Shown here: piece after piece, positions 36,370 to 46,539 of the stretch
How the letters are laid out: each line of letters opens with the position of its first letter
Position numbering within the stretch: the first letter of the stretch is position 1
Source: Neoechinorhynchus agilis
Lineage: Eukaryota; Acanthocephala
Length of the DNA stretch: 64,000 bases
Direction of reading: 5' to 3'
Assembly (NCBI GenBank): GCA_051530055.1
Contig: CM121342.1
Span: 13,950,001 to 14,014,000, forward strand
Notes under the pieces: generated by a model
Databases searched by the model: none
Seen by the model: the letters and a program-made list of their open reading frames with translations, nothing else
Told to the model about the DNA's origin: nothing
Made by a program: the position numbers and the translations under genes

Positions 36370-38976
36370 ATGATCAGCCTACATTTTGTTGTTCTCTTGT
36401 TATTATTAAGAATCTTTATTGGAAGTTCTCAAGACGTTTTGGTCAAAACTCGGAACGCAACACTCGCAGACGTGAGCGAGGACGCCCCAATCGGATCGGA
36501 AATACGGAACAAAAGCGCTTGTCGTCACTCTAAATGTGATTTTCACATTAGTGACCTTTATGGAGTTCATCTCAAGCGGATGATTGATCTAGACAGGACA
36601 ACCGGATCCATTAAAGTCAAAAGTCCATTGGATAGGGAATTGTTGATTCGATCTAACATGTGCAATAACGATGATTGTGTCCTCAAGTTCAATATAATCG
36701 ACCGATTAAATAATGAGAAGGAAGTGGTGAGGCTTAAGGTGCTGGACGTAAATGATAATCAGCCGGAATTCGAGCAAGAGACGTATGAAATTCATATATT
36801 GGAAAATGCGCCAATTGGATATCGAGAGAGACTGCCTTCTGCAAAGGATATCGACCAAGGCGATAACTCAAAAATCACTTATTATCTTTTCGATCGCCCA
36901 ACGGATGCAAATTCAATAAGTCATACATTTTCTTTTTCAAATCTATTCTTCGTTAATCAGGGCAATCCAAGTCTTGAAGTTATTGGCCCCCTTGACTACG
37001 AAATTCAAAAAGAGTACAGGTTCAGGCTTGTAGCGGTCGATAATGGTGCACCCAATCTCCGTTCGGAAATCAACATCACAGTGATTATTGATGACGTCAA
37101 CGACAACAGTCCACAATGTACCTCAGTGAAGCAACAAGTCTTCCTCCGGGAAGATGCCAAAATTGGTGACTTTGTAGGGACTGTAAGTGCAAAAGACAAC
37201 GATTCGCCTAAATACGGAACACTTCATTATTCGATTTTTTCTGTTTCACCCAAGACAGAAGAGCCGCTTTTTGAGATTGACCATCAAAACGGTTCCATCT
37301 TTCTTATCGGAAAACTAGATTACGAGAAGTCACAAAGATATGATATTGACGTGAAAGTGTCTGAAGTGTCCGGGGGATCATTACCTGCTGTGTGTACTCT
37401 TGTAGTAACCATCATCGATGTGAACGATAATCCTCCTATCATTGAGATAAGCTTCTTCGATTCGGAACAACTTCCGAACGAACGCCAAATAATTAAAGTG
37501 AGCGAAGATGTGCCGCTTAATACTCAAATCGGTGAGATGGTAATTCGTGACTCTGATGGAACATCACAAAACTCTCAATTTGATGTGGAATTTAAATGTG
37601 GCGCGCTTAGAGCAGTAGCCGTCAACAAGGGGGAATATTCAATCGTTACGGAACAATTAGATCGGGAGATGCAATCTTACTATGAATGTAGGATTTGTGC
37701 GACCGATCGGTATTATCCTTTTTACAATACTACTGTGAAATTCGATGTAATGGTCTTGGACGTCAATGACAATAAACCCGTTGCTGATTTCCCTAGTCAA
37801 ATCGATTTCAAAGAGGATACACTAATCGGATCAGTCCTCGTTAGACTCCGTGCAACAGATAAAGATCTATACTCAAATATTACTTATTCGCTAACAGAAA
37901 AGAATTCTGGGTTCAATTTAACTAAAAGTGGAGTTCTAATGACCACACGCGAGTTCGACAGAGAAAAAAACGATACCTGCTTTGAGGTTGAAGTCGTAGT
38001 GGACGACAACGGTCATCCCCCAATGAGGACAAGCAATCCTCTAAGACTTTGTGTCCTCGATATTAACGACAATAGTCCATCGTTTCGTATAAAGTCATAT
38101 ACTTTCAAAGTGAGTGAAAATACACTTCCTGGGACGGTTGTTGGAAAAGTGTCGGCTCGTGATATTGATTCCGGTGACAATGGAAGATTGAATTTCAGTT
38201 TCTGTTCTCCGTTAAAGAAACGCAAAGACACTCATGGATTCCTACCATTCTCAGTTGATCAAAATGGAACCATCCGGCTATCTGAATTTATTGATTACGA
38301 AGATATCGCCATGTACGACACCGATGTATGTGTCCGAGATTTCGGTTATCCACGAATCCTTTCAGACAGAGCACGAGTGCGATTTTTTGTCCAGAATGCT
38401 AACGATAACAACCCAAGGTTTTTCTTCAAAAACAATGTTCATTTTGTCAATCGAGATCTGAAACATAAACAACCTTATCAATTCATAGTTAAAGACATGG
38501 ATGGCGATCGAGTTGTCGTAGATGCGACTATTTCTGCTCATTTTACAGAAACAATGAGCGTCTCTTTCATACGGAGAGAAAACAATTCGCATATATTCGA
38601 GCTTTTCTTCTCAGAGAAAATTCCTCAGCCTGGATTTTACACGATTAAATTAGAAGCAACGGATATTCCTTCGGTTTTAGGTGCACCAATGCTCAATTCA
38701 ACCGCTTATATCATCTTTGCAGTTGGAGACAATACGAGCAATAGGACAAAAATACTTTCTACTGCCAAGGAGCAACTTAAAGAGTTCACAAAACGAGTGA
38801 TGGACGATGGATTGGATTCTGGACCGATGAAATATCTACAAAAAATCTTGGTGATATCTACCGGTATTTTTTTGCTGTCAATTACAACTCTATTTATCAC
38901 AATGTGCACTCTCAAAATGCGAAAACCTCGCCCGTCCCTCATTGAACCGACAGTTAAACCTACCATTCAAGTATAG
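36370..38976 (+). CDS. Single-exon cadherin / protocadherin-like adhesion receptor
   Basis: 868 codons in one uninterrupted exon. The signal peptide is HFVVLLLLLRIFIGSSQ. Calcium-binding linkers DVNDNQPEF, DVNDNSPQC, DVNDNPPII, DVNDNKPVA, DINDNSPSF and NANDNNPRF define about seven extracellular cadherin repeats, with DRE/DYE-type motifs in most. One transmembrane helix (VISTGIFLLSITTLFITMCT, about residues 827-846) is followed by a tail of only about 22 residues (KMRKPRPSLIEPTVKPTIQV). The tail lacks a catenin-binding region, so this is not a classical cadherin; homophilic adhesion or signalling through a partner is likely. The lack of introns in the ectodomain resembles protocadherins. A probable poly(A) signal AATAAA lies near 39116. 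Confidence 0.93.
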   Translation: MISLHFVVLLLLLRIFIGSSQDVLVKTRNATLADVSEDAPIGSEIRNKSACRHSKCDFHISDLYGVHLKRMIDLDRTTGSIKVKSPLDRELLIRSNMCNNDDCVLKFNIIDRLNNEKEVVRLKVLDVNDNQPEFEQETYEIHILENAPIGYRERLPSAKDIDQGDNSKITYYLFDRPTDANSISHTFSFSNLFFVNQGNPSLEVIGPLDYEIQKEYRFRLVAVDNGAPNLRSEINITVIIDDVNDNSPQCTSVKQQVFLREDAKIGDFVGTVSAKDNDSPKYGTLHYSIFSVSPKTEEPLFEIDHQNGSIFLIGKLDYEKSQRYDIDVKVSEVSGGSLPAVCTLVVTIIDVNDNPPIIEISFFDSEQLPNERQIIKVSEDVPLNTQIGEMVIRDSDGTSQNSQFDVEFKCGALRAVAVNKGEYSIVTEQLDREMQSYYECRICATDRYYPFYNTTVKFDVMVLDVNDNKPVADFPSQIDFKEDTLIGSVLVRLRATDKDLYSNITYSLTEKNSGFNLTKSGVLMTTREFDREKNDTCFEVEVVVDDNGHPPMRTSNPLRLCVLDINDNSPSFRIKSYTFKVSENTLPGTVVGKVSARDIDSGDNGRLNFSFCSPLKKRKDTHGFLPFSVDQNGTIRLSEFIDYEDIAMYDTDVCVRDFGYPRILSDRARVRFFVQNANDNNPRFFFKNNVHFVNRDLKHKQPYQFIVKDMDGDRVVVDATISAHFTETMSVSFIRRENNSHIFELFFSEKIPQPGFYTIKLEATDIPSVLGAPMLNSTAYIIFAVGDNTSNRTKILSTAKEQLKEFTKRVMDDGLDSGPMKYLQKILVISTGIFLLSITTLFITMCTLKMRKPRPSLIEPTVKPTIQV

Positions 38977-40690
38977 ATCAAACAACGTGTTTATAGATCC
39001 GTAAAAAAGTATTGGAGACGTTTATAGACAATCGAATGTGAAGAAAAACGGGTCGAACTTCAAAATGGCTCAACTAGTGTACGGTCTCAGTGCAATGTAG
39101 AACAATTGTTTTTGTAAATAAAAAGCAAATCACATTTTTTCACTGGATTCAGTGTAATTTTTCATCTATTAACAATATCAAACCTCACGGCACCAAATTT
39201 TTAAAATAGTTTGTAAGAAATTAGTACCTAAAAATATCTCTCAAAGAGCATTTCTATTTTCCTAAAGAAGCAATTTTTATTTCCATTTTTGCCATTACTG
39301 ACTTCGTGAATCCGAGTGCTCACGAAGCGCTGAATTATTTACGGAATATTATGAACCTTCAAAGCACTAAATTTTCAAAATCTCATGGTTTTCTGTTTAT
39401 TAAGTAGAAAGGATATAAACGCTTCATACAAAATGTTAAGGTTCTTATAAACAATTGCGTTCTCGCATTAAAATTAACAATGAAGACTGGGAAGGATGAC
39501 AGCATTTATTTCTACATATATTCTCCACAAAACTGCGGCAAGTATTAGCGGTAAATTATTGTTTACACGATTTTTAAAATTTAAAACGCATCGTCTAGAT
39601 ATCACCCCAAGCGCATAACAAATCAATTATATCTTAAGTTTAAATGCCTATTAAGTTTTGTTTTTTGATTTGTCTAAATATTAATGCTTTGTGCGAGCGA
39701 GCCATGAAATAATTCTGCTATAAAGTGGCAAGTTTGAGTTTTTAACCAGGTTTCAATATTCGACGAGCGCAATGAAGGTTTTGGCGAAATCATTACGTTG
39801 ATTTATATCTTGGATAAATCAATACTAATGAATTAAGCATTTAACATTTAAACCGACACATTTTTATATCACCAACGATGACTCAAAACATTTAACATAA
39901 ATAAAGTCTAAGCTTTTTTATGTAAGGTTTTCGACCTATTTGAAATTTGTAACTAATGCAAATGCAATCGCATTGAAGGAACATCTTTCACCGAATTGTT
40001 TTTGACTTCATAGATGTAACTATTTGGTCATTTAACTAAAAAGCGTAGAAAATAGACATTTCGTTTTAGCTGAGCATTTGATCGTTTTAACTATAATCGC
40101 TGCAATCTCATTTACGGCTTAAAATAACCGACTTTTTATTTTCATTTCACATTTGTCCTTATGTTCCAATAAAAAACTGTGATAATTTAATCGTATTGCC
40201 CTTATAATATTCCATGGATTTGAAACTATGATTGGAAAAACCTACAGCCAAAAAATGAATTAATTTGATTCGAATTTTTGCACTGTTGAAATACAGATAA
40301 GATCGAGAATGATTGGCGTCAATGCTAAGGAAATCTCCTGTTGAAAAAGACGCCGTGTAAACTGAGTGTTTCGATCAATATTTTCAACGCCTTTTTTTCT
40401 CATAAACTGTTTAGACATTTGCAAATACCTGTAACGAAGTATTTATCCTCTAAAGACGCTCTCGTGCAAGAAATACTATGGGGCGAATGAATAAAGGAGC
40501 AAAGCTATCAAATTTAAGATTCCTTTGAATACGGCACGTCGAATTGAAAGGAATTCTGTTTTTCGATGAATTATTTTTTGACATTATAGGTCAGTTACTT
40601 TTTGTGCTCTGAGAAATAATTATTAACGTCCTTAAAGAATGGCTAAAGATCGCTTCAGGTCATTCTTTGGTGAGCTTTGTTTATTTGGTT
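38977..40690. other. 1.7 kb intergenic region after the cadherin
   Basis: Cadherin 3' UTR (AATAAA near 39116) followed by AT-rich sequence. I see no gene or repeat family member before the short LINE tail at 40.69 kb. Confidence 0.45.
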
Positions 40691-40691
40691 C

Positions 40692-40756
40692 TCAAGTGTT
40701 TATGAGGGCCCAAAGATGTTAATTAACAAATAAACGTGTTATTATTATTTTAAGTC
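40692..40756 (+). mobile_element. Short 3' tail of the CR1/L2-like LINE
   Basis: GTGTTTATGAGGGCCCAAAG and AACAAATAAACGTGTTATTA match the 3' end of the LINE at 19.74-19.81 kb, including the terminal TTATTATTA run. Only about 65 bp remain, as expected for a severely 5'-truncated insertion. Confidence 0.65.
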
Positions 40757-40929
40757 TTCATGTTAGCACCCATACCAGAAAGAGAACGTTATAATTTGAT
40801 AATAACTTTAAGCTAAAGAATCGAAGTTTAACAATTTAAGGAATTAGTTTTTAATAGCTTAAGCTAATCGTTTGTAGTGTCCATTTGAGATATTACAAAA
40901 CCTGTAAATGAACCGGAATACTAACGAAT

Positions 40930-41144
40930 TTGGAATTATTATTTAGAAGTCTACGCCCGCGGTAAATGATTATTTCGATTAAAGACGTTTCGAACCTCGT
41001 CGAGTTCATCGTCAGTTTGTTTGTTAGTATCGATAGAGTCTATTACTAACAAACAAACTGATGATGAACCCGACGAGATTCTCAGAGCGTTTTTAATCGA
41101 AATAATCATTTACCGCGGGTGTAGACGTCTAAACAATAATTCCA
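40930..41144. repeat. Inverted repeat with hammerhead-like cores (best copy)
   Basis: The left arm 40930-41029 and right arm 41043-41144 are near-perfect reverse complements of about 100 bp with a 13 bp loop. Outer parts read GAATTATTATTTAGAAGTCT and CCGCGGTAAATGATTATTTC; the inner parts are the hammerhead-like core and GTTTGTTTGTTAGTA. To the right the family flank continues (CCTCCCGGTACCTCAAATAT, then CGACATTTTTAA), as in the 418 bp units. The whole structure resembles a foldback made from two head-to-head copies. Confidence 0.85.
40984..41020 (-). ncRNA. Hammerhead-like ribozyme core, both conserved boxes kept
   Basis: Read on the minus strand: CTGACGA (41015-41009), a stem-II-like block TGAACTCGACGAGGTTC, then GAAAC (40991-40987) and GTC (40986-40984). 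The hammerhead consensus is CUGANGA, stem II, GAAA, with cleavage after an NUH triplet such as GUC. GAACU/GGUUC can form five stem-II pairs with one extra U on the 5' side. Stem III would be only ACGU, which is self-complementary, so activity would need a dimer or tandem copies, as described for minimal type I forms. Not demonstrated; pairing was judged by eye. Confidence 0.5.
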
Positions 41145-41189
41145 ATCACATTCCTCCCGGTACCTCAAATATCGACATTTTTAAATAAC

Positions 41190-41640
41190 GAATTCTGCAT
41201 CATGAGTATTGTGAGCAATTTAACTGTTACTTCGTCTCACATGTAAGCTCGCTTCTTTAAAGTGAACAAGAAATAAGTTATTTTCTTTAAAACAGAGTAG
41301 TTTCACATTGTGGATTTTTTTAATATCGCCTGAAGTACGTCTCATCGAGTTCCAAAGCGATCATTTACGACATCTACACAAACGAAACAGTTTTATCGAA
41401 TTCTTGAAGGCAAAGCTTTATTTTTTTAATTTAATGACAATAATGCATCTAAGCGAACGCCTTCGAAAAATGTTAATAAATCAATTTTATTTAAAACCCG
41501 TGTTAATCTTCATCGAATGACTGGGCATCTTTATCTAATGAATTCAGTTCAATTGCATCTTTAATAACTTTTATAGCTTCCTCATAGTACAGCTTTCTTG
41601 CAAAAATTTTAAACCTCCTTTTAAAATTTCAGCAGCGCTG
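41190..41640. other. Gene-free spacer right of the foldback
   Basis: AT-rich; it includes the rest of the repeat flank and the 3' side of the thioredoxin-fold gene. A 70-codon plus-strand frame (41308-41520) has no recognisable domain. Confidence 0.35.
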
Positions 41641-41643
41641 CAT

Positions 41644-42228
41644 TTAGTGATCTTTCAAGTCAAAAGCACGATAAAGCAGTTTCCCCTTTTTCCATAGATC
41701 GATTACGGGAAGGTTTCGTATTTGGTTACGAACAAAACTGAAGTACGGATAGACGGAACAGTCGACGATTATTACCATAACCATCGAGTGCTCGTCGTTC
41801 AGGTCTTTTAAATACTTAAATAATTTAACCGGAAGACGGTTATCCCCCACCTTCGATTCTGGTCCATTATTTTCACATCCAAAAGTCCATGTAAAGTAAA
41901 CTACTGTAATTCTCCTGCTTTTAATCGATTCATTAAATTGATCCCATCCTTTAAACATTGCCACGTTCGAGAGTTCTTTTATTCCTTCAGGAAGATAGTT
42001 ATTTTCAGATAACGAAACCAAGTTTCTTGACTCCCGTGGAGGTGGAAAAGTCGGCCTGCAAGTGTTTTCCACTTGAATGCCATTTGAACTTTCGACTGAG
42101 AAATCTGAGATTTTTAGGTCTTGAATCAGTGGTCTTACTTCTGGGAATGAATCATTTTCCATTTCCTGTGCTTCGCATAAATGCCATTTTAACTTACTTA
42201 TTTTCATATCAGTTACCATAGTGATCAA
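41644..42228 (-). CDS. Thioredoxin-fold protein lacking the CxxC motif
   Basis: 194 codons in one exon. The C-terminal 110 residues look like a thioredoxin domain: a strand RITVVYFTWTFGCENNGP, a helix KLFKYLKDLNDEHS, a strand MVMVIIVDCSVYPYF and a LPVIDLWKKGKLL stretch with the cis-proline position and terminal strand. The usual WCGPC active site is replaced by FGCENN, leaving one Cys, so classical disulphide exchange is unlikely. The N-terminal 80 residues (WHLCEAQEMENDSFPEVRPL) are unlike any family I recognise. Start at 42228 is the first in-frame Met; Met4 or Met8 are alternatives. Confidence 0.6.
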   Translation of the reverse strand: MITMVTDMKISKLKWHLCEAQEMENDSFPEVRPLIQDLKISDFSVESSNGIQVENTCRPTFPPPRESRNLVSLSENNYLPEGIKELSNVAMFKGWDQFNESIKSRRITVVYFTWTFGCENNGPESKVGDNRLPVKLFKYLKDLNDEHSMVMVIIVDCSVYPYFSFVRNQIRNLPVIDLWKKGKLLYRAFDLKDH

Positions 42229-42483
42229 AAAGCCAAAAATAAAGAAGTTGAAACGATTTTCAAATCTTATAGGGTCAATTTTATGAAATATTTATTTAAA
42301 GTTTAATTTTACGAGTAGGTGGTGCTTCCGCACCTTGAGGTTTGGTTGGTGAATTCGGGTTTAAGCACATAAACCACCATCCTCACGAATTCTGTTAATT
42401 TTGTTATGCAGCACGGATCCCATTTCCGACAAAGTGCATTTATGAAGATGTCTACAAATCAAAGAAATCGCAAATCATTTTAC

Positions 42484-43107
42484 TTAGTGAAAGAATAAAA
42501 TGAACAAACTGAACATTTTTAGAAAAATCCCGAACGTGATTTGCAATGTTCCGTCATGCACGGGGCACACTGATCCACTTGCGCCAACTCTGTATACCAT
42601 TCCCTCTGATAGTTTGGTTTGAAGTTCATAAAATTCAGTAAAGTTAAAATTGGAAGTATTTGTTACGTTTGGATATTTGATTTCGTTTGGTTGTTCATAA
42701 TAAGCCAACATATAATGGTGAGTTCCGTTGTTTGGAATAGTTCTTGTGTAGTTGGTTATCACTTTTGATGAAGCAACTTTGAAATTCACGGCCAAGAAAT
42801 GTAACTTGACGGTTTGATTTGGATGAAACTTGTCTGGGTGATCTGGATCGTAAATAATTAATGAATGATACATTGATTTTTTGTTTATTGGTTCCGATAT
42901 ATTTGGTTCTTGAGATGTAAAGTGGGGATTGACACATTGATTCAGTGAAACATTATTGCTATTGAATCTTACTTTTATCGATGGAACCTTCTTGTCCAAT
43001 ATTATTCTCATATGATCGATGGCCAATTGAACCGAAGAAATACTTTTGACACTGGAGACATTGAAAAACGGCAGTATGAAAATGGTTAGAAAAAAACGAG
43101 CTGACAT
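42484..43107 (-). CDS. Secreted PEBP-like (phosphatidylethanolamine-binding) protein
   Basis: 207 codons, single exon. The signal peptide is FFLTIFILPFFNVSSVKS. The PEBP fold is shown by YHSLIIYDPDHPDKFHPNQT (the DPDxP anion-binding loop), VKLHFLAVNFKVA and PNNGTHHYMLAYYEQPN (the GxHRY-like and YEQ region). The last 20 residues (TFGIFLKMFSLFILFFH) are hydrophobic with no charged tail, suggesting a GPI anchor signal or a C-terminal membrane anchor. Several N-x-S/T sites fit a glycosylated extracellular protein. Family members bind phospholipids or inhibit kinases and proteases; the ligand here is unknown. Confidence 0.75.
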   Translation of the reverse strand: MSARFFLTIFILPFFNVSSVKSISSVQLAIDHMRIILDKKVPSIKVRFNSNNVSLNQCVNPHFTSQEPNISEPINKKSMYHSLIIYDPDHPDKFHPNQTVKLHFLAVNFKVASSKVITNYTRTIPNNGTHHYMLAYYEQPNEIKYPNVTNTSNFNFTEFYELQTKLSEGMVYRVGASGSVCPVHDGTLQITFGIFLKMFSLFILFFH

Positions 43108-43142
43108 CGAAAACGGTTAGAGCGACTATCTCATTAAAACGG

Positions 43143-43155
43143 ACTTTTTATAACC
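43143..43155 (-). promoter_or_regulatory. TATA box of the PEBP-like gene
   Basis: GGTTATAAAAAGTCC on the minus strand, about 40-50 bp upstream of the ATG at 43107, implying a very short 5' UTR. Confidence 0.55.
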
Positions 43156-44627
43156 CCGTTTTTATTTTCACGCCGTAAATACTTGACGAAAACAAGGTAA
43201 AAACTTAAAAATTTAATTTAAAATGATCGTGACGAGAACAGTTCAGTAACTAAAAATCGGCGCAAATTGCAGCATTTTTAGAGGAACTACGTTGTCGCAG
43301 ACATCACGTCGGTGAGCTACATGATCGGTAGAGACCTCCATGAGTAGTTATATTTCAAAGATCAAACATCAGCGCTGGACTTTGTGAAGAAACGAGCAGA
43401 AGTAATGAAATTGATGGAGAAAACAACGAAGCGAAGAAGCCAGAAATTTAATAAATGCGAGACGGGATAGCCTCGTAAAAGGGAATTGTTATGTAAAAGG
43501 TTTCCTTGGCCTTCAAGAATGAAGACTGCAGATCACGATTCCATTTAGGTCTGCGAATATTGATGGTCGCTTGTCCAATTACGAAGCGAGAAGCAAATCG
43601 ATATTCGATGTTCTGTCCATGATACCAATGAAGGACCTGTCGCAATCACGATTAGGCGTTATGCTTGGTCTGTGAATTAGAAGTCGGACTCCAAAAATTA
43701 GATAAATTTCCTTACTGTGCAGGATTCCGATAGATCAGCTATCAAAAATTATACTAAAGATCGATTATGTCTGTCTAATCGATACCTACGCAATACTACC
43801 GATGATCAGATATTTGAAAAGTGACGATATTAAATGGGGAAATAGTAATACAACATCGAGCTTAAAATGTTCATTTTCTAAATAATTATCGTCGTTCGTT
43901 TGAGGAATTGAAACAATTATAGCGAAAATAACCATTTGTAGTGAGGTTATCGATTATTTTGTTGGTTTTTGGTGGTGCCATTTCGAGGCGAAGGAGAACT
44001 TCAGGCGACGAAAATGATATTAAAAATTTTACTTGAAAACAGAACACCTTAAGCTGATGCCGTGAAGTTTTAAGAAATAATCACGTTCATGCCAGAACAA
44101 TAGTAGTCCAGTCCTCAGAGTACTTTTCCTCGGTTTCTTATAGTCGTACAAAAAATCTGCATCTCTTGTAGTGAAGTTCGAAGGAATGCGAAACTTTACA
44201 GTCTCGCGTATTATCAGTCACTTTTACAAATAAAAATGAAGAAAATCCGCGGGAAGCTCTTTTAAAATCGCAATCCACAGAATAACTCCATGATGCTTGT
44301 GGTTTAGACGACAATCCTAGATAATGTCGGAATTACCGGACGAAATATCGGTAATCAATTCGTCAATTTAAATTCGAGGGCGATCATAAAGCAGTATGTT
44401 GAAGACTATAAAATTTGAGTTCAATGTGAACTTTTTACATTCGAAAATTCTCCACTCATCGATAACTTGAGTTCTCGACTGACATTAGGAAGCTATTAAT
44501 TTTTTTAACAAAATTGCAGTTGTTATGATTAACCGAAAATTCTAGTCTCAACTTCGGGGCTACACACAAATCTTTGGAAACCGAAACCTTTTCAAAATGT
44601 ATTAACATTTTTCTCAAAACTTGTGCA
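43156..44627. other. 1.5 kb intergenic region between PEBP-like gene and hexokinase
   Basis: Mostly AT-rich. A plus-strand stretch near 43370-43470 translates as a Lys/Glu-rich helix (KKRAEVMKLMEKTTKRRSQK), and there is a 65-codon minus-strand frame at 43448-43645. Neither has a recognisable domain or clear splice partners. I see no gene I can support. Confidence 0.35.
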
Positions 44628-46265
44628 TCAATGTTCTTTATTAGCGAATGCTGCTGCCAACGCAGCACCGATTCCTGATCCGCCTCCAACAACAGCAATC
44701 TTATATTGTATTGATTTGTTCAAAAGAAGATTACAGTAGAACTCGACCGTCTGCATAAATTTTGGGTGCTTCCGATAAAAGCTGCCATCTATTCCGATAG
44801 TTTGATCGTCTCTTTTCATTTTTTCGAGAGTAGCAGCCATTGTGGCAGCCAATAGTTTGGCCGCTCTCTGCGTTACGGATTTGCAGACAGCGTGAAGGAT
44901 CGCATAATCGTCTATTGCAGCTTCCTTGAGACCTAATAAATCCATTATCATCTTTGTCCTCTTAAATGAGACGCCTCGGTCCTTTTCGATCTCACAGATA
45001 TAATTTGCACTAAAACCCATTGGAGTGTAAAGGACAGACCTATCGAACTTATTTACCATTGGTGTCTTTCAACAAAAACGATGTGCTTTCCAAGAAAAGA
45101 CCTCAATGGTTTACTTGTTTTCCTTATTGGCGTATTTGAAGCCGAAAAGATCTTTTTCATAAAGGTCGACTAAAACCATTCGGACAATTTCACCAAGGTA
45201 CATTCCATATATAAGCTTTCCGAACTTTTGTTTCCCTGGATTTATTGAACTAAGGTCGATTTGCCGGTCAAAATCCGTTGTTATTTTTTCGAGGCCACAA
45301 TCTTCGTCAGTATCACCATAACCTCCCAATTCAATATTGACTATCATATACCGGTCATCGGAGTTAAGATTGTCGAAATTTTTGATATTTTTTACTTCTT
45401 CGATATAACAAGCGTTTGTCCCTGTTCCCACAATCATCCCCATGGAACAGTCAGGATACTGAAATGCTGTTGCCATCAGAGTGGCAACGGTGTCGTTGAC
45501 CAGAGCAACGACCTTTATGTTCAAACCACGCTCCTCAATAGATTTCTGAAGCCATTGAACAACATCGGTACCTACCACATCCTGGCAATCAAAGTTTTTG
45601 GTCCATTGTATAAGATTCCCACTATTGAGAGATTTCTGGAGGCATGGAAATGAAAACGTAAAACCCAGATATCTTAGTTTTTCCCTGTCCATTTTGTGAA
45701 TCCGCATAAACTCATCTATTTTCGAAGAAATAAATCCGAATAGCGTTTTGCCGTCACTGTGCATAATCGATAAATTTATTTTGCACTTCATCATCAGTCG
45801 TTTGGTTTCAGAACTTCCTGTCATGGATAATAGAAGTACCCGAAAGTTTGTTCCACCAAGATCGATGGCTAAATATTCTCCAACCTCGGATCGATCAAGC
45901 GGCTTAGTAACAAATGTCGGTATCATCTTTAAGTCAGAGTGACCCTTTTCAGGATCTAAACCCCTGTCCATTGATCGTTGAAACTGACGTTTAATCATGG
46001 ATAGATCAGAAAAAGATATGTCAAACTTCTCCAGGATATTGCATATTTCGGTGGCATTGTTTGGCAAATAAGTTCCTTGAATCTGGTGTTTGAAAACGTA
46101 GCACATGTCTTCTGCTAAAGGTCCGAGTTTTCCAAAGAAGTTGGTGCCACGCCGGAAATTTGTGATAACCGATTCATTTCTTGGCGGCAGGATTCCTATC
46201 GACTCACAAATGGTAGATAGTTTGTCCTTAGTATAGTTTTGCACCGCAAGTAGGTTTGGGAGCAT
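44628..46265 (-). CDS. Hexokinase
   Basis: Phosphorylates glucose at C6 with ATP, the first step of glycolysis. The start at 46265 gives MLPNLLAVQNYTKDKL and an N-terminal extension of about 75 residues. The phosphate-binding motif is LAIDLGGTNFRVLLLSM, the hexokinase signature is LGFTFSFPCLQKSLNSGNLI, the catalytic Asp lies in VALVNDTVATL, and GMIVGTGTNACYIEEV follows. The small domain resumes in the second exon (YLGEIVRMVLVDL, then VLYTPMGFSANYICEIEKDR) and ends IAVVGGGSGIGAALAAAFAN. The two frames (46265-45111, 45059-44628) are separated by a short intron of about 50 bp; canonical GT-AG sites do not fit the phases neatly, so the junction is uncertain. Total about 520 residues, slightly longer than a single-unit hexokinase. 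Confidence 0.92.
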
Positions 46266-46320
46266 TGTATAATGAGATGGTGGATATGCTGAAGTTGGTT
46301 GAGAAGTGTACTATACAGTC

Positions 46321-46331
46321 TCTTTTATAGT
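46321..46331 (-). promoter_or_regulatory. TATA box of the hexokinase gene
   Basis: GACTATAAAAGAGAC on the minus strand, about 60 bp upstream of the ATG at 46265. The spacing predicts a short 5' UTR of about 30 bp. Confidence 0.6.
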
Positions 46332-46539
46332 CCCGGCTCGAAAACTATTTTTCACGCTCATCACGTTGTTGTCAAACTGCCTTTATCTGGTTGTTAAGAC
46401 TTGTTTTCTTGTTTTGATGCCCTTTTTGAAGCGGAGTTGGCACTTTTTCTAGGTAAGCTACTTTTTCGAATTGAAATAATCCGACAAAAAAGCAAATTTT
46501 CCTTCTCAGTCCTCCGTATCCCAAAATTAAACGAACATT

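Noticed and set aside
42229-42483. Minus-strand stretch ending PTKPQGAEAPPTRKIKL before the thioredoxin-fold gene
   Set aside because: It looks protein-like for about 25 codons, but I find no start, partner exon or domain.
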